64,000 nucleotides of DNA, taken from assembly GCA_020444265.1 (NCBI GenBank), contig JAHLLH010000001.1, positions 372,001 to 436,000 on the forward strand, given 5' to 3'. The translations under genes and the position numbers were made by a program. Position 1 is the first letter of the stretch; every line of letters begins with the position of its first letter. A model generated the notes under the pieces. It was not told the DNA's origin and made no database searches. It was given only the letters and a program-made list of their open reading frames with translations. Of this stretch, positions 17,201 through 24,543 are shown piece by piece. The DNA comes from a bacterium (lineage in GTDB: Bacteria > Electryoneota > Electryoneia > Electryoneales > Electryoneaceae).

Positions 17201-17524
17201 GTGATGAAAGAAGAGGCTGAAGCAATTATCGCGTTAGATACCCGCTTGGATGAAGCGCTTGTGCACGAAGGGTATGCACGTGAATTGATCAACCGGATTC
17301 AAAACAAACGTAAAGAACTGCAACTCGAGGTTACCCAGCGCATCAAACTGGATATTCAGTGTGATGGTGCATTAGCCTCGGCTGTTCAGACACATGAGCC
17401 GTTGATTGCCTACGAAGTTCTCGCTGAATCGATTGCTGTTCGTTCGCTGAACGGTAGTGATAGCGAACTTGTTGTCAATAATCAACCGGTTTCATTTACC
17501 GTCACTCCCGTGGAAACAAACTGA
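14264..17524 (+). CDS. ileS: Isoleucyl-tRNA synthetase
   Basis: Class I aminoacyl-tRNA synthetase that charges tRNA-Ile in the cytoplasm. HIGH-type signature HVGH is at residues 55-58, KMSKS is in GEKMSKSKGN (about residue 640), the CP1 editing domain lies between them, and the anticodon-binding domain begins with DRWILTCYND. The length of 1086 exceeds the usual bacterial 920-940. The spacing and blocks such as CRETVFRYKESWEEAI fit the long, eukaryote-like type-2 IleS, a class whose characterised members tolerate mupirocin. No T-box leader was seen upstream. It is followed 35 bases later by the dksA-like gene. Confidence 0.96.
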   Translation: MFKDVKNPPDFPALDHATLKRWEEERIFERSIQEREGGEDYVFYDGPPGTNGKPHVGHIMQSALKDLWPRFETMRGKRVLRKAGWDTHGLPIELTADRDLGLTSKLDIEAYGVQKYVDYCRETVFRYKESWEEAIRRLGRFLDMKDFYATYTNNYIQSDWWVLKQAWNTKVKPEYHDPTNLLGGDRFLYKDYRVSAWCPTQGTTLSNFEVAQGYREITEIALFPKFKVVGEEDTYLVAWTTTAWTLLSNIAVAAGPNIEYVRLEMLRDHENGSYKKGEHLILAKERLTGLENFLGGADAYRVEASFPGKDLAGTAYEPLWSFQQIEKGQKGHFVIADNYVTADDGTGLVHLAPYGEDDYRLIKQHKLNFSLRVDEHGKVVEGVNGWGGRWFKDDALEIEILKDLKQKNELFAKEKHTHTYPFNYKTGTPLVYYPRPGWFIRATAMRDEMLEANTRINWFPEHIREGRFGKWLENVVDWNITRERFWGSPLPVWVSEDGLDSIVVESIDELNEYLVAQGDEPLGADADLHKPGIDKLLLKKDGREYHREPFVLDSWFNAGIMPWGQTGYPAKEGSVDYFDSQYPADFICEGLDQTRGWFYSLLAASTLLAISRDDEDRDRWSSYKNVICTDLVLDESGEKMSKSKGNVVAPVPLMEKYGADAIRWSFYRNNPWLPVRFGEEPIKECLRQVFIPLWNAYSFFVTYANVDKWVPDSGAKMAAATPMDRWILTCYNDTVAKVTERLEAYDVMPAAAEITDFLDRLTNWYIRRSRRRFWKSDEPSDKLRAYDTLYQVLTGISRLIAPFAPFISDEMYQNLVRGQLDSSLDSVHLDAWPTVDPALRDDELKVRMDYVRELVSVARSARNDAKLKVRQPLARLIVVADEDHRAMVQGLEALILDELNVKGIDYVDSPTELATYRAKANFPVLGPRFGKEMKEWASKIMALSEEDAGKLADGGSVEIDGETFTPGDVVLQQLVPDHLVMKEEAEAIIALDTRLDEALVHEGYARELINRIQNKRKELQLEVTQRIKLDIQCDGALASAVQTHEPLIAYEVLAESIAVRSLNGSDSELVVNNQPVSFTVTPVETN

Positions 17525-17559
17525 CCACAAGTGAGTGACTTGTTAAGCAGGGTGATACG

Positions 17560-17958
17560 ATGACCCAGAATGATGGAACGCGGCGGTACTCGAAAGATGA
17601 TTTGCCGCACTTCCGTGAGATCATCCAGACAAAGCGTCTGAAGATTTTCAAGGAGCTGGGCTACCTTGAAGAGGCTTCGCTGAAGACGCTGGAAGAGTAC
17701 TCGGGTGATTCTTCGACCTATTCGCTCCATATGGCCGATCAGGGAACCGATGCCCAGGAACGTGAAAAGGCGTTTCTCTTTGCGGCAAGGGAGAACAAGT
17801 TTCTGAACCACCTGAATCGTGCAGTTGAGCGGATGGATGCGGGAACTTATGGCCAGTGTGCCACCTGCGGCGAACCTATTCAGTACATGCGTCTTGAGGC
17901 TGTTCCGCATGCCACGTTGTGCATTGACTGCAAACGTGCGCAGGAGGACAAACGCTAA
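17560..17958 (+). CDS. DksA/TraR-type zinc-finger protein
   Basis: A 132-residue protein with an N-terminal coiled coil and a C-terminal four-cysteine zinc finger (C100, C103, C121, C124; CATCGEP and CIDC). The segment HMADQGTDAQE occupies the coiled-coil tip region where DksA inserts acidic residues into the RNA polymerase secondary channel. It is predicted to modulate transcription initiation. It sits between ileS and lspA, a conserved arrangement in several phyla. Confidence 0.9.
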   Translation: MTQNDGTRRYSKDDLPHFREIIQTKRLKIFKELGYLEEASLKTLEEYSGDSSTYSLHMADQGTDAQEREKAFLFAARENKFLNHLNRAVERMDAGTYGQCATCGEPIQYMRLEAVPHATLCIDCKRAQEDKR

Positions 17959-17965
17959 CCTTTCT

Positions 17966-18015
17966 CTCAGCCGTGTTATTTGGCTGAGCAGGAATTTGGT
18001 TCCTGAACTGGAACC
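17966..18015 (+). other. Two hairpins in the dksA-lspA gap
   Basis: CTCAGCC/GGCTGAG (17966-17972 with 17982-17988) and GGTTCC/GGAACC (17998-18003 with 18010-18015) follow the dksA-like stop. Neither has a T-tract. The rest of the 188-base gap is GC-rich without a recognised element. Confidence 0.4.
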
Positions 18016-18146
18016 TTGCGTTTGCGGGCCATGTGATCAGGGCGGGTGCCTGCTGGTCTTCCACCGGGCCTCCGCCCATGCTGTATAAAGACCCTGCCTG
18101 TCGTCACGGGCTAGGTCTGAAGAGGCTGAACGAAAGTGCGTACGAG

Positions 18147-18749
18147 ATGACAAACGGTAAGCGATACCTGCCATTCCTGCTGACCCTGCTTGTGATCTTC
18201 CTGGATCGAACCACCAAGATTGCCGTGGTTTCGAACATGAAGCTACACGAGTCGAAGCCTTTCCTCGGCGACCTCGTCCGCTGGACCTACATCCATAACG
18301 ATGGGATGGTGTTCGGGATGGATGTACCGCAGATGAATCTCCTCATCGGATTCTCAATTATCGCCGCTATCGTTGTCCTCATCATTCTTCTGACGGGTCA
18401 AGATGAACCCCGCGGAATGCGTTGGATTCTCGGCGCAATTCTTGGCGGCGCCATCGGGAATACGTATGACCGTATTGCCTACGGCTATGTAATTGACTTT
18501 GTTGACGTTGATTTCCCGAACTGGATCATGGACCGGTTTGCCGTATTTAATATTGCGGACGCTGCTGTATCGGTCGGTGTAACCGTCCTGCTGTTGCTTT
18601 TCATTTTCCAGAAACCAACACCGGTAGCGGATGCGGCTGAACCACCAGAAATGGGCTACAGGGAGAATGAGGCCGAGTACTATACCGATCTCAATTCGTC
18701 GGAGCCTGTTGATCCCGAAACGTCTGAATCGGAGGCAACGCAGGCATGA
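18147..18749 (+). CDS. lspA: Lipoprotein signal peptidase II
   Basis: A 200-residue inner-membrane aspartyl protease that removes signal peptides from prolipoproteins. There are four hydrophobic segments. The catalytic dyad is D117 in VIDF and D138 in FNIAD, with the flanking conserved NDGMVFG and GNTYDR motifs. A C-terminal extension of about 40 residues is acidic and dispensable-looking. The ATG at 18147 fits the family N-terminus; the frame is open further upstream, but that part is not conserved-looking. The stop overlaps the next gene by ATGA. It would process the lipoprotein encoded at 6992. Confidence 0.95.
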   Translation: MTNGKRYLPFLLTLLVIFLDRTTKIAVVSNMKLHESKPFLGDLVRWTYIHNDGMVFGMDVPQMNLLIGFSIIAAIVVLIILLTGQDEPRGMRWILGAILGGAIGNTYDRIAYGYVIDFVDVDFPNWIMDRFAVFNIADAAVSVGVTVLLLLFIFQKPTPVADAAEPPEMGYRENEAEYYTDLNSSEPVDPETSESEATQA

Positions 18750-19525
18750 AGCGATTCACTGCCCATTTTAACCTATTGATCGTCCTGCTCTTCCTCTTTT
18801 CAGGAGTTGCAAAGGGTGAAAGCCCCTACCCGAAAGCAGAGGGATTTGTCAGTGACTACACCGGGAGCATGTCGCGCAGTGACCGTGCTATGGTGGACCA
18901 GCTTTGCCGTGAGATTCAGCAAAAAGCAAAGATTGAACTCGCCTTTGTGGTGATGGATACTATTCCTGACGGACAGGATATTGCCCTTTACGCTACAGAA
19001 CTTGGTCACAATTGGGGTGTAGGTACCAAGGGGTCCGATCGCGGCGCTTTGACCCTCTATAAAACCGGGACAAGCGATGGGCAACGGCAGATTCACATCT
19101 CAACTGGCTACGGCCTCGAAGGGGATTTGCCTGATTCAAAAGTCGGGCGGATTCTTGATCAGGTCACCATTCCTTACTTGCGCCAGAACCAGCTTGGCCA
19201 GGCGTTTGCCGCAACGGCGGTGACCCTTACCGGTATCGTGGCCCCAGATGTTCAGCTAACTGGCGCGCCGACCATGCAACGTCAGATGGCCCGACGTGGT
19301 CAGGAGGACGTAAGCCCAGTCGGTATGGTCATCATGATCATCCTGGTGATGATTATGATGTCCACACGCTTTGGACGCGCCATGCTGTTTGGCATGCTTC
19401 TTAGTGGCATGTTCGGGGGGCGTCGTGGTGGATGGGGCGGGGGTGGAGGATTTGGTGGTGGCGGCTTCGGCGGTGGTTTCGGCGGAGGCGGTTTTGGTGG
19501 TGGTGGGGCAGGACGATCGTTCTAA
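18746..19525 (+). CDS. TPM-domain protein (YgcG family) with Gly-rich tail
   Basis: A 259-residue membrane-anchored envelope protein. A signal peptide (residues 1-24, ending AKG-ES) precedes a TPM domain (about 28-160: GFVSDYTGSMSRSDRA, STGYGLEGDLPDSKVGRI). One transmembrane helix (about 190-205, rich in I and M) and a Gly-Phe repeat tail ending GGAGRSF follow. The tail is encoded by a repetitive G-rich stretch at 19420-19510. TPM proteins commonly neighbour LemA genes, as here. Their biochemical role is not settled; some act in photosystem II repair or as phosphatases. Confidence 0.88.
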   Translation: MKRFTAHFNLLIVLLFLFSGVAKGESPYPKAEGFVSDYTGSMSRSDRAMVDQLCREIQQKAKIELAFVVMDTIPDGQDIALYATELGHNWGVGTKGSDRGALTLYKTGTSDGQRQIHISTGYGLEGDLPDSKVGRILDQVTIPYLRQNQLGQAFAATAVTLTGIVAPDVQLTGAPTMQRQMARRGQEDVSPVGMVIMIILVMIMMSTRFGRAMLFGMLLSGMFGGRRGGWGGGGGFGGGGFGGGFGGGGFGGGGAGRSF

Positions 19526-19536
19526 ACGAGGGACAG

Positions 19537-20262
19537 ATGGAACAGGTAATGCAGGAAAAAGTCGCCTCGGCGGTGGAACGTTGGAAAGGGTTCTGGGGGA
19601 ATTCCCTGAACGGTGTTTACCTCTATGGTTCTGCTGCTCGTGGCAATTGGAATCCTAAAAGCAGCGACATCAATCTGCTGCTCTTGCTGGATGAAAAAGG
19701 GTATGACCGTTGGCCGGGTGCAGCGGACATCGCCAATCGCAGGCTGAAAAAAGGGTTCGCCCTCCCGTTGCTTCTTACGGAGAACTACATCCGTTCGTCT
19801 GTAGATGTTTTTCCGATGGAATTTCTAGATATCAAACTCTTCCATGAGACCCTTTTTGGAGAGGACCTGTTTCCATCTCTCGATATCAAACCAGATGACT
19901 TGCGAGTCCAGGCCGAACGAGAGGTAAAAGGGAAGTGGGTACAATTACGGCAGGCTGCTTTGGATCGAGGTGGGAATACCGCGGCGATGCGTGACCTTCT
20001 CGCCCTCAGTGTGCCGACCTGGGTCTCAGTATTCCAGAGTATGCTGGTAGTCAGTGGAGCCGAGGTGCCGCGTGATAAGCGAGAAACACTGAGAGCTGGG
20101 GCTGCCATTGCAGGAGTAAATGCGGATCTCTTCCTTCAGCTTGAGGAGGTTCGACGTACAAGACGTTCCGTCAATCGCACCCAGGCTTGGGACTTGTTGT
20201 TGCGTTCCCTCGAAGAGGTGGACCAGTTGGCCCGATTTGTCGATTCCTGGAACGTTGCCTGA
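19537..20262 (+). CDS. Nucleotidyltransferase-fold protein with altered catalytic motif
   Basis: A 241-residue protein with a Pol-beta/MNT-type nucleotidyltransferase core: GSAARGNWNPKSSDINLLLL. The usual hG[GS]x..DxD motif reads SDIN, so the second metal-binding Asp is Asn. A third acidic position is present in PMEFLDIK. Helical segments fill residues 120-240. The start at ATG 19537 has GAGGGA upstream. It lies between the TPM and LemA genes with 11 and 67 bases of spacing, suggesting co-transcription. It may be catalytically weak or a binding protein; the substrate is unknown. Confidence 0.75.
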   Translation: MEQVMQEKVASAVERWKGFWGNSLNGVYLYGSAARGNWNPKSSDINLLLLLDEKGYDRWPGAADIANRRLKKGFALPLLLTENYIRSSVDVFPMEFLDIKLFHETLFGEDLFPSLDIKPDDLRVQAEREVKGKWVQLRQAALDRGGNTAAMRDLLALSVPTWVSVFQSMLVVSGAEVPRDKRETLRAGAAIAGVNADLFLQLEEVRRTRRSVNRTQAWDLLLRSLEEVDQLARFVDSWNVA

Positions 20263-20329
20263 TTGTTGATTTCAACCGTCTGTCCAACATGGGCGAAGAA
20301 GACGGAAACATAGATTGTTGGAGGTAGTG

Positions 20330-20905
20330 GTGAAACGTGGGACGATTATTCTGCTGGTCGTGCTGGCAGTTCTTCTCATTCTTGGATTGTCAGTCTATTC
20401 CTTCTTCAAGGGGACCTACAATTCGCTGGTTCAGCTTGATGAAACATCCAACAGCGCCTGGGCGGAAGTTGAGAACAATCTTCAACGCCGCTATGACCTG
20501 ATCCCCAACCTCGTGAACACTGTAAAGGGGTTCGCAAACCAGGAAAAAGAGGTTTTCCTCGGGGTGACAGAGGCGCGTTCAAAGGTAGGTGGTGCCACAA
20601 CTCGCGATCAGCGAATCAATGCTGAGAACGAATTGAGCGGTGCACTGTCCAGGATGTTGCTTGTCGTCGAGAACTATCCGCAGCTAAAGTCGGATGCAAA
20701 TTTCCGTGCGCTACAGGATGAGTTGTCAGGGACAGAGAACCGGCTGGCGGTTGCGAGGAAACGGTACAACGATGCCGTCCGACAGTTCAACGTGATGATC
20801 CGGCAGTTCCCTCAGAACATCGTCGCCAACATGTTCGGGTTCGAGAAGAAAACTTTCTACGAGATCCCTGACGAAGCACGCGCCAATCCGGAGGTGCAGT
20901 TTTAG
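20330..20905 (+). CDS. lemA: LemA family protein
   Basis: A 191-residue membrane protein with one N-terminal transmembrane helix (about 4-24) and an all-helical soluble domain. Family signatures are YNSLVQLDE, the [11 protein letters not shown] motif and a C-terminal [10 protein letters not shown]. The start at GTG 20330 has GGAGG five bases upstream. The function is not established; association with TPM proteins suggests an envelope role. The stop overlaps the next start by one base. Confidence 0.93.
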   Translation: MKRGTIILLVVLAVLLILGLSVYSFFKGTYNSLVQLDETSNSAWAEVENNLQRRYDLIPNLVNTVKGFANQEKEVFLGVTEARSKVGGATTRDQRINAENELSGALSRMLLVVENYPQLKSDANFRALQDELSGTENRLAVARKRYNDAVRQFNVMIRQFPQNIVANMFGFEKKTFYEIPDEARANPEVQF

Positions 20906-21696
20906 TGGAGCAGGAAACCTTTTCCCCGAACGGTTTTGTCGCCCTGGTTACCGACTTTGGGCTACAGGATGACTACGTTGGCTTGATGCATGCCGCGATC
21001 AGCCGGGTCAATCCCGCGCTAAGGATTGTAAACCTTTGCCATGAGGTGATGCCCGGCAATATTGATTCTGCTGCCTTTTTACTGGAGCGGGATGCTTCCT
21101 TTTTCCCGCACGGTACTGTTTTTATTGCCGTGGTCGATCCGGGTGTAGGTAGTGATCGTCACATGCTGGTCGCGCGTATCGATTCTCAACTCTATGTCGC
21201 ACCGGACAATGGGCTGCTCGACCCATTGTTGAAAGCACATCCGGATCACATCGTACGTCGGATAGAGAACGCGAAACTGTTCGGACCAGAGATGTCGTCC
21301 ACCTTCCATGGTCGCGATATTTTCGCGCCGGTCGGGGCACACCTCGCGTCAGGAGTACCATTCGAAGAGATTGGTCCGGTCGCGGAGGAATGGGTGGAAG
21401 GGCCGGTGCTCAAACCATTGCTTCGGGGTCGTCAGCTCAATGGGACCATCCTCTGGGTGGATCGATTTGGCAACCTTGTAACCAATTTGGACAGCCATGA
21501 TGTAGAAGGCTACCAGGTGACCCTTATGCGCCGCCCGCTGCGCCGTGTTAACACCTTTTCGGAAGGTGAAATCGGCGAAACGGTGTGGATGATTGGGAGC
21601 AAAGGGACAGTTGAGATTGTCGTGAAGAATGGCAGCGCCTCGAAGCAGCTCGGTATCGGTCTGGGGCACCCAATCATCGCGATACGTGAATCTTGA
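20905..21696 (+). CDS. SAM hydrolase (SAM hydroxide adenosyltransferase, DUF62)
   Basis: A 263-residue cytoplasmic enzyme that splits S-adenosylmethionine to adenosine and methionine using water. The DUF62 triad is visible: D78 in VDPGVGS, R85 and H135 in FHGRD. The N-terminal TDFGLQDDYVG and C-terminal VDRFGNLVTN segments are typical. It lacks the loop of fluorinase/chlorinase enzymes as far as can be judged. The GTG start shares one base with the lemA stop. Confidence 0.92.
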   Translation: MEQETFSPNGFVALVTDFGLQDDYVGLMHAAISRVNPALRIVNLCHEVMPGNIDSAAFLLERDASFFPHGTVFIAVVDPGVGSDRHMLVARIDSQLYVAPDNGLLDPLLKAHPDHIVRRIENAKLFGPEMSSTFHGRDIFAPVGAHLASGVPFEEIGPVAEEWVEGPVLKPLLRGRQLNGTILWVDRFGNLVTNLDSHDVEGYQVTLMRRPLRRVNTFSEGEIGETVWMIGSKGTVEIVVKNGSASKQLGIGLGHPIIAIRES

Positions 21697-21753
21697 AGGA
21701 TAACGGACAAGCCTCGCTTTTCCGTACACCATAAACAGTAGGCAGGAGCCGTC

Positions 21754-23169
21754 ATGAGTACGAGAATCCGTCTTGATGTTACACGGATGATGGCAGATGC
21801 AGTTGGCAAAGAATTCGGGGCAAGCACCGAGGAAATTGAAAAGAGTTGGCCCCGTGTTGAAGCCATTCTTCAAGGTTTGGAGGCGCGCCGGAAAAACGGT
21901 GAGCTGCCATTCTATGATCTTCCGGACGACATGGATACCGTTGAACGGATTGAAGAGTATGCTGCCAAGGCACGTTCCAAATTCAAGAACGTGGTCATAC
22001 TCGGAATCGGGGGTAGCGCCCTCGGGCCGATTGCACTTCAGGAATCCCTGAAGCCACTCCTCTGGAACAGCCGTCCGGATGATCTGCGAGATGCGCCCCG
22101 TCTCTTCGTACCAGATAATCCTGATCCTGAATATGTTGGGGCAGTCCTCGATCTGTGCGATCCCAAAGAGACACTCTTTAACGTCGTCACCAAGTCAGGT
22201 ACGACTGCGGAAACTATATCTCAGTTTACCGCGGTCCTTTCCATCCTGAAGGAGCAAGTGGGGGAGGAGTGGCGTAACCATCTCGTTTTCACCACCGACC
22301 CAGCGAAAGGTAGTTTACGTCAAATCGCAAGGACCGAAGGGATCAATACCTTTTCCATCCCGACTGCCATCGGCGGCCGGTTCAGCGTGTTGACGGCTGT
22401 CGGTTTGCTCCCAGCGGCCTTGCTGGGGATCGACATTCGGGCACTTTTAGCGGGTGCTGCGGAACAACGCGAGCTCGTTTTCAATCGTTCCTTCGACGAG
22501 AACCCTAGCGCCGCGTTCGCTCTGTTACAATACCTGGCACAAACGAAGCGCAACCAGAATATTCATGTGATGATGCCCTATTCGAATGCCTTGTACCGTG
22601 TGGCGGACTGGTTCCGCCAATTGTGGGCAGAATCGTTGGGCAAGAAAAGCAACATCCATGGTGAGACGGTCCATACTGGTCCGACACCGATCGCAGCTCT
22701 CGGATCGACAGATCAGCATAGCCAGGTGCAGCTATTTGTTGAGGGGCCGTACGACAAAACATTTACCCTTCTGCTACCGCAGCAGTATCGCCGATCCATT
22801 AAAGCTGGCAAGCATTTTCCCGACATGGACGGAATTGACTACCTTGCTGGTGAGGATATCGGAACTCTGCTCAAGGCTGAAGGCGAGGCAACCCAGCGTG
22901 CCCTCACCGCAGCCCATCGCCCAAACATGGCCTTTACATTCGAAAGCATCACACCAGAGGTAGTAGGTGGCCTGATGTACCTGTTCGAGGCCGCGACCCT
23001 TGTAGGGGGCGGGTTGTATGAGGTGAATCCGCTGGATCAACCTGGGGTTGAGGCAGGCAAAGTGGCTACCTATGCGTTGATGGGACGACAAGGATACGAA
23101 GATGTTCGTGCGGATATTGAACGTGAGCGTGAACGCCCGACTCGCATTATTCCGAATCGCAGGGATTGA
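21754..23169 (+). CDS. pgi: Glucose-6-phosphate isomerase
   Basis: A 471-residue cytoplasmic isomerase interconverting glucose-6-P and fructose-6-P. Motifs include VVILGIGGSALGP, the phosphate loop TKSGTTAET and the signature GPTPIAALGSTDQHSQ. It is the shorter bacterial form rather than the 550-residue proteobacterial type. The ATG is preceded by AGGCAGGAG. It supplies hexose phosphate to the alpha-glucan enzymes encoded at 40080 and 49270 (inference). Confidence 0.96.
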   Translation: MSTRIRLDVTRMMADAVGKEFGASTEEIEKSWPRVEAILQGLEARRKNGELPFYDLPDDMDTVERIEEYAAKARSKFKNVVILGIGGSALGPIALQESLKPLLWNSRPDDLRDAPRLFVPDNPDPEYVGAVLDLCDPKETLFNVVTKSGTTAETISQFTAVLSILKEQVGEEWRNHLVFTTDPAKGSLRQIARTEGINTFSIPTAIGGRFSVLTAVGLLPAALLGIDIRALLAGAAEQRELVFNRSFDENPSAAFALLQYLAQTKRNQNIHVMMPYSNALYRVADWFRQLWAESLGKKSNIHGETVHTGPTPIAALGSTDQHSQVQLFVEGPYDKTFTLLLPQQYRRSIKAGKHFPDMDGIDYLAGEDIGTLLKAEGEATQRALTAAHRPNMAFTFESITPEVVGGLMYLFEAATLVGGGLYEVNPLDQPGVEAGKVATYALMGRQGYEDVRADIERERERPTRIIPNRRD

Positions 23170-23187
23170 GCTTGGGATTCGTCCAGA

Positions 23188-23283
23188 ATGATGACATCAT
23201 CTCCGCCAGGGAGAGGCGTGATCTCGGCAAAGAAAGATTCTGATTGCGTTCGAATACAAAAAATGCCAAACTTGCGGCCAAGT
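23188..23283. promoter_or_regulatory. Palindromes in the pgi-CNB gap
   Basis: The 150-base gap contains ATGATG-A-CATCAT (23188-23200) and ACTTG-CGGC-CAAGT (23270-23283), both short perfect dyads of operator size. No clear sigma-70 promoter was recognised. Confidence 0.35.
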
Positions 23284-23319
23284 GTTTAACGCAGCAGGGA
23301 TAGACGGACACACGTTTGC

Positions 23320-24384
23320 ATGGATCCACAGCTTTTTCAAATCTCGGCAGGCCAACTCCTGTTTAACGCAGGAGATTCGCCAAAAAGGGCTTTCCTGATC
23401 AAGAAAGGGAAGGTCCGTGTAACTCGTCTTATGGGGGAATTGGAGTTGCCTATTTCTCTCCTCGGCGAGCATGACATTGTGGCGGCGGAGCTACTTGCAG
23501 ACCCTGATCAGGCTGTTTCGTATACCGTGAGCGCAGTTGAGGATACTGAAGGGTACGTGCTTGCGAAGGAAGACTTTGCAGGAGCGTTCAAAGAGGTCTC
23601 ACCCTGGGCACAACCGTTATTGCTAAACTATTTCTACCATCAGCGATCAGCAGAACGGCCTGAACGATCCAACGTTTCGACTCTTTACGGGATTCTGAAC
23701 AGTTTCTATGCCTTCCTCAGGCTAGTCGATCCATCCGGTTCGACTACAACACTGCGCGGTCCATTGAACAGTGTGACCGAAGAAGTTCAAAAATCACGTT
23801 CTGTCTCGCGTTATCTGGTCGGACCGGTCTTTGAGGCCTTGTCCCAGGTCGCATTAATTGATATTCGTCGAAGTGACCCGATTCGTCCCCTGATCATCAT
23901 TCCAGATTTGCAACTTTTCATGGGGTTTCTGGTAGTGCTTCAAAATGCGGCGGACCTGAAAGATGGACTCCACGACAACCTGTTCATGTTAAATCCTCTG
24001 AACCTGAGCCGCGAAGCCGAAAGAGTAATCAACAATCTGATGGTGGATGAACAGCTTGCGGACCGAATGTTCGAACCGGAACGTTCCATGGTTCATCTTC
24101 CCTTCGAACAGCTTGCGGACATATATAAATCCGGCAATAATGACGTCGAGACTTTGGATCCCTACCATCCCAGCATCAAAGAACTTGAGCAGCATGCTGC
24201 GTTTACTCGGGTGGTGGATAACGAGCGGGTATCTGTCTTTTTGAATTTGCGAAACCTGATGAGGCTGACCATCCGACGCGAACCGATGATCAACTTCATA
24301 GACGTTATTGACTATCTACTCGATACGATGCACGAGACTCGCTACGAGCACAACACCCCGAAAATATTCAATATGAACGACTGA
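23320..24384 (+). CDS. Cyclic-nucleotide-binding-domain protein of unknown function
   Basis: A 354-residue cytoplasmic protein. Residues 1-105 form a CRP-type double-stranded beta-helix (GQLLFNAGDSPKRAFLIKKG, then VSAVEDTEGYVLAKEDF), but the phosphate-binding cassette is not canonical. A central helical region (about 110-190) includes a possible winged-helix-like stretch around SVSRYLVGPVFEAL. The C-terminal 160 residues match nothing I recognise. It has no transmembrane segment. The gene is monocistronic between pgi and the purF promoter. Confidence 0.65.
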   Translation: MDPQLFQISAGQLLFNAGDSPKRAFLIKKGKVRVTRLMGELELPISLLGEHDIVAAELLADPDQAVSYTVSAVEDTEGYVLAKEDFAGAFKEVSPWAQPLLLNYFYHQRSAERPERSNVSTLYGILNSFYAFLRLVDPSGSTTTLRGPLNSVTEEVQKSRSVSRYLVGPVFEALSQVALIDIRRSDPIRPLIIIPDLQLFMGFLVVLQNAADLKDGLHDNLFMLNPLNLSREAERVINNLMVDEQLADRMFEPERSMVHLPFEQLADIYKSGNNDVETLDPYHPSIKELEQHAAFTRVVDNERVSVFLNLRNLMRLTIRREPMINFIDVIDYLLDTMHETRYEHNTPKIFNMND

Positions 24385-24437
24385 TCGTTCTGGTCGGACC
24401 ACCTTCTCCCCACCCTTGGTACCAGAGCTTCCCTGCA

Positions 24438-24466
24438 TTGCTCGTTTCCGCACGGTGAAGTATATT
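24438..24466 (+). promoter_or_regulatory. Sigma-70-type promoter of purF
   Basis: TTGCTC (24438-24443), 17 bases, TATATT (24461-24466). A leader of about 70 bases would follow; no riboswitch-like purine aptamer was recognised in it. Confidence 0.6.
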
Positions 24467-24543
24467 GCCCGTTCATTCTGCGCAGAGGAGCTACCAGTCC
24501 TGCGGCAGAGCAAGCCCACTCAGATGGAAGTCAGGACGCCTTC

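Noticed and set aside
19420-19520. A G-rich tandem repeat as a mobile or CRISPR-like repeat
   Set aside because: It encodes the Gly-Phe tail of the TPM protein, a common low-complexity feature.
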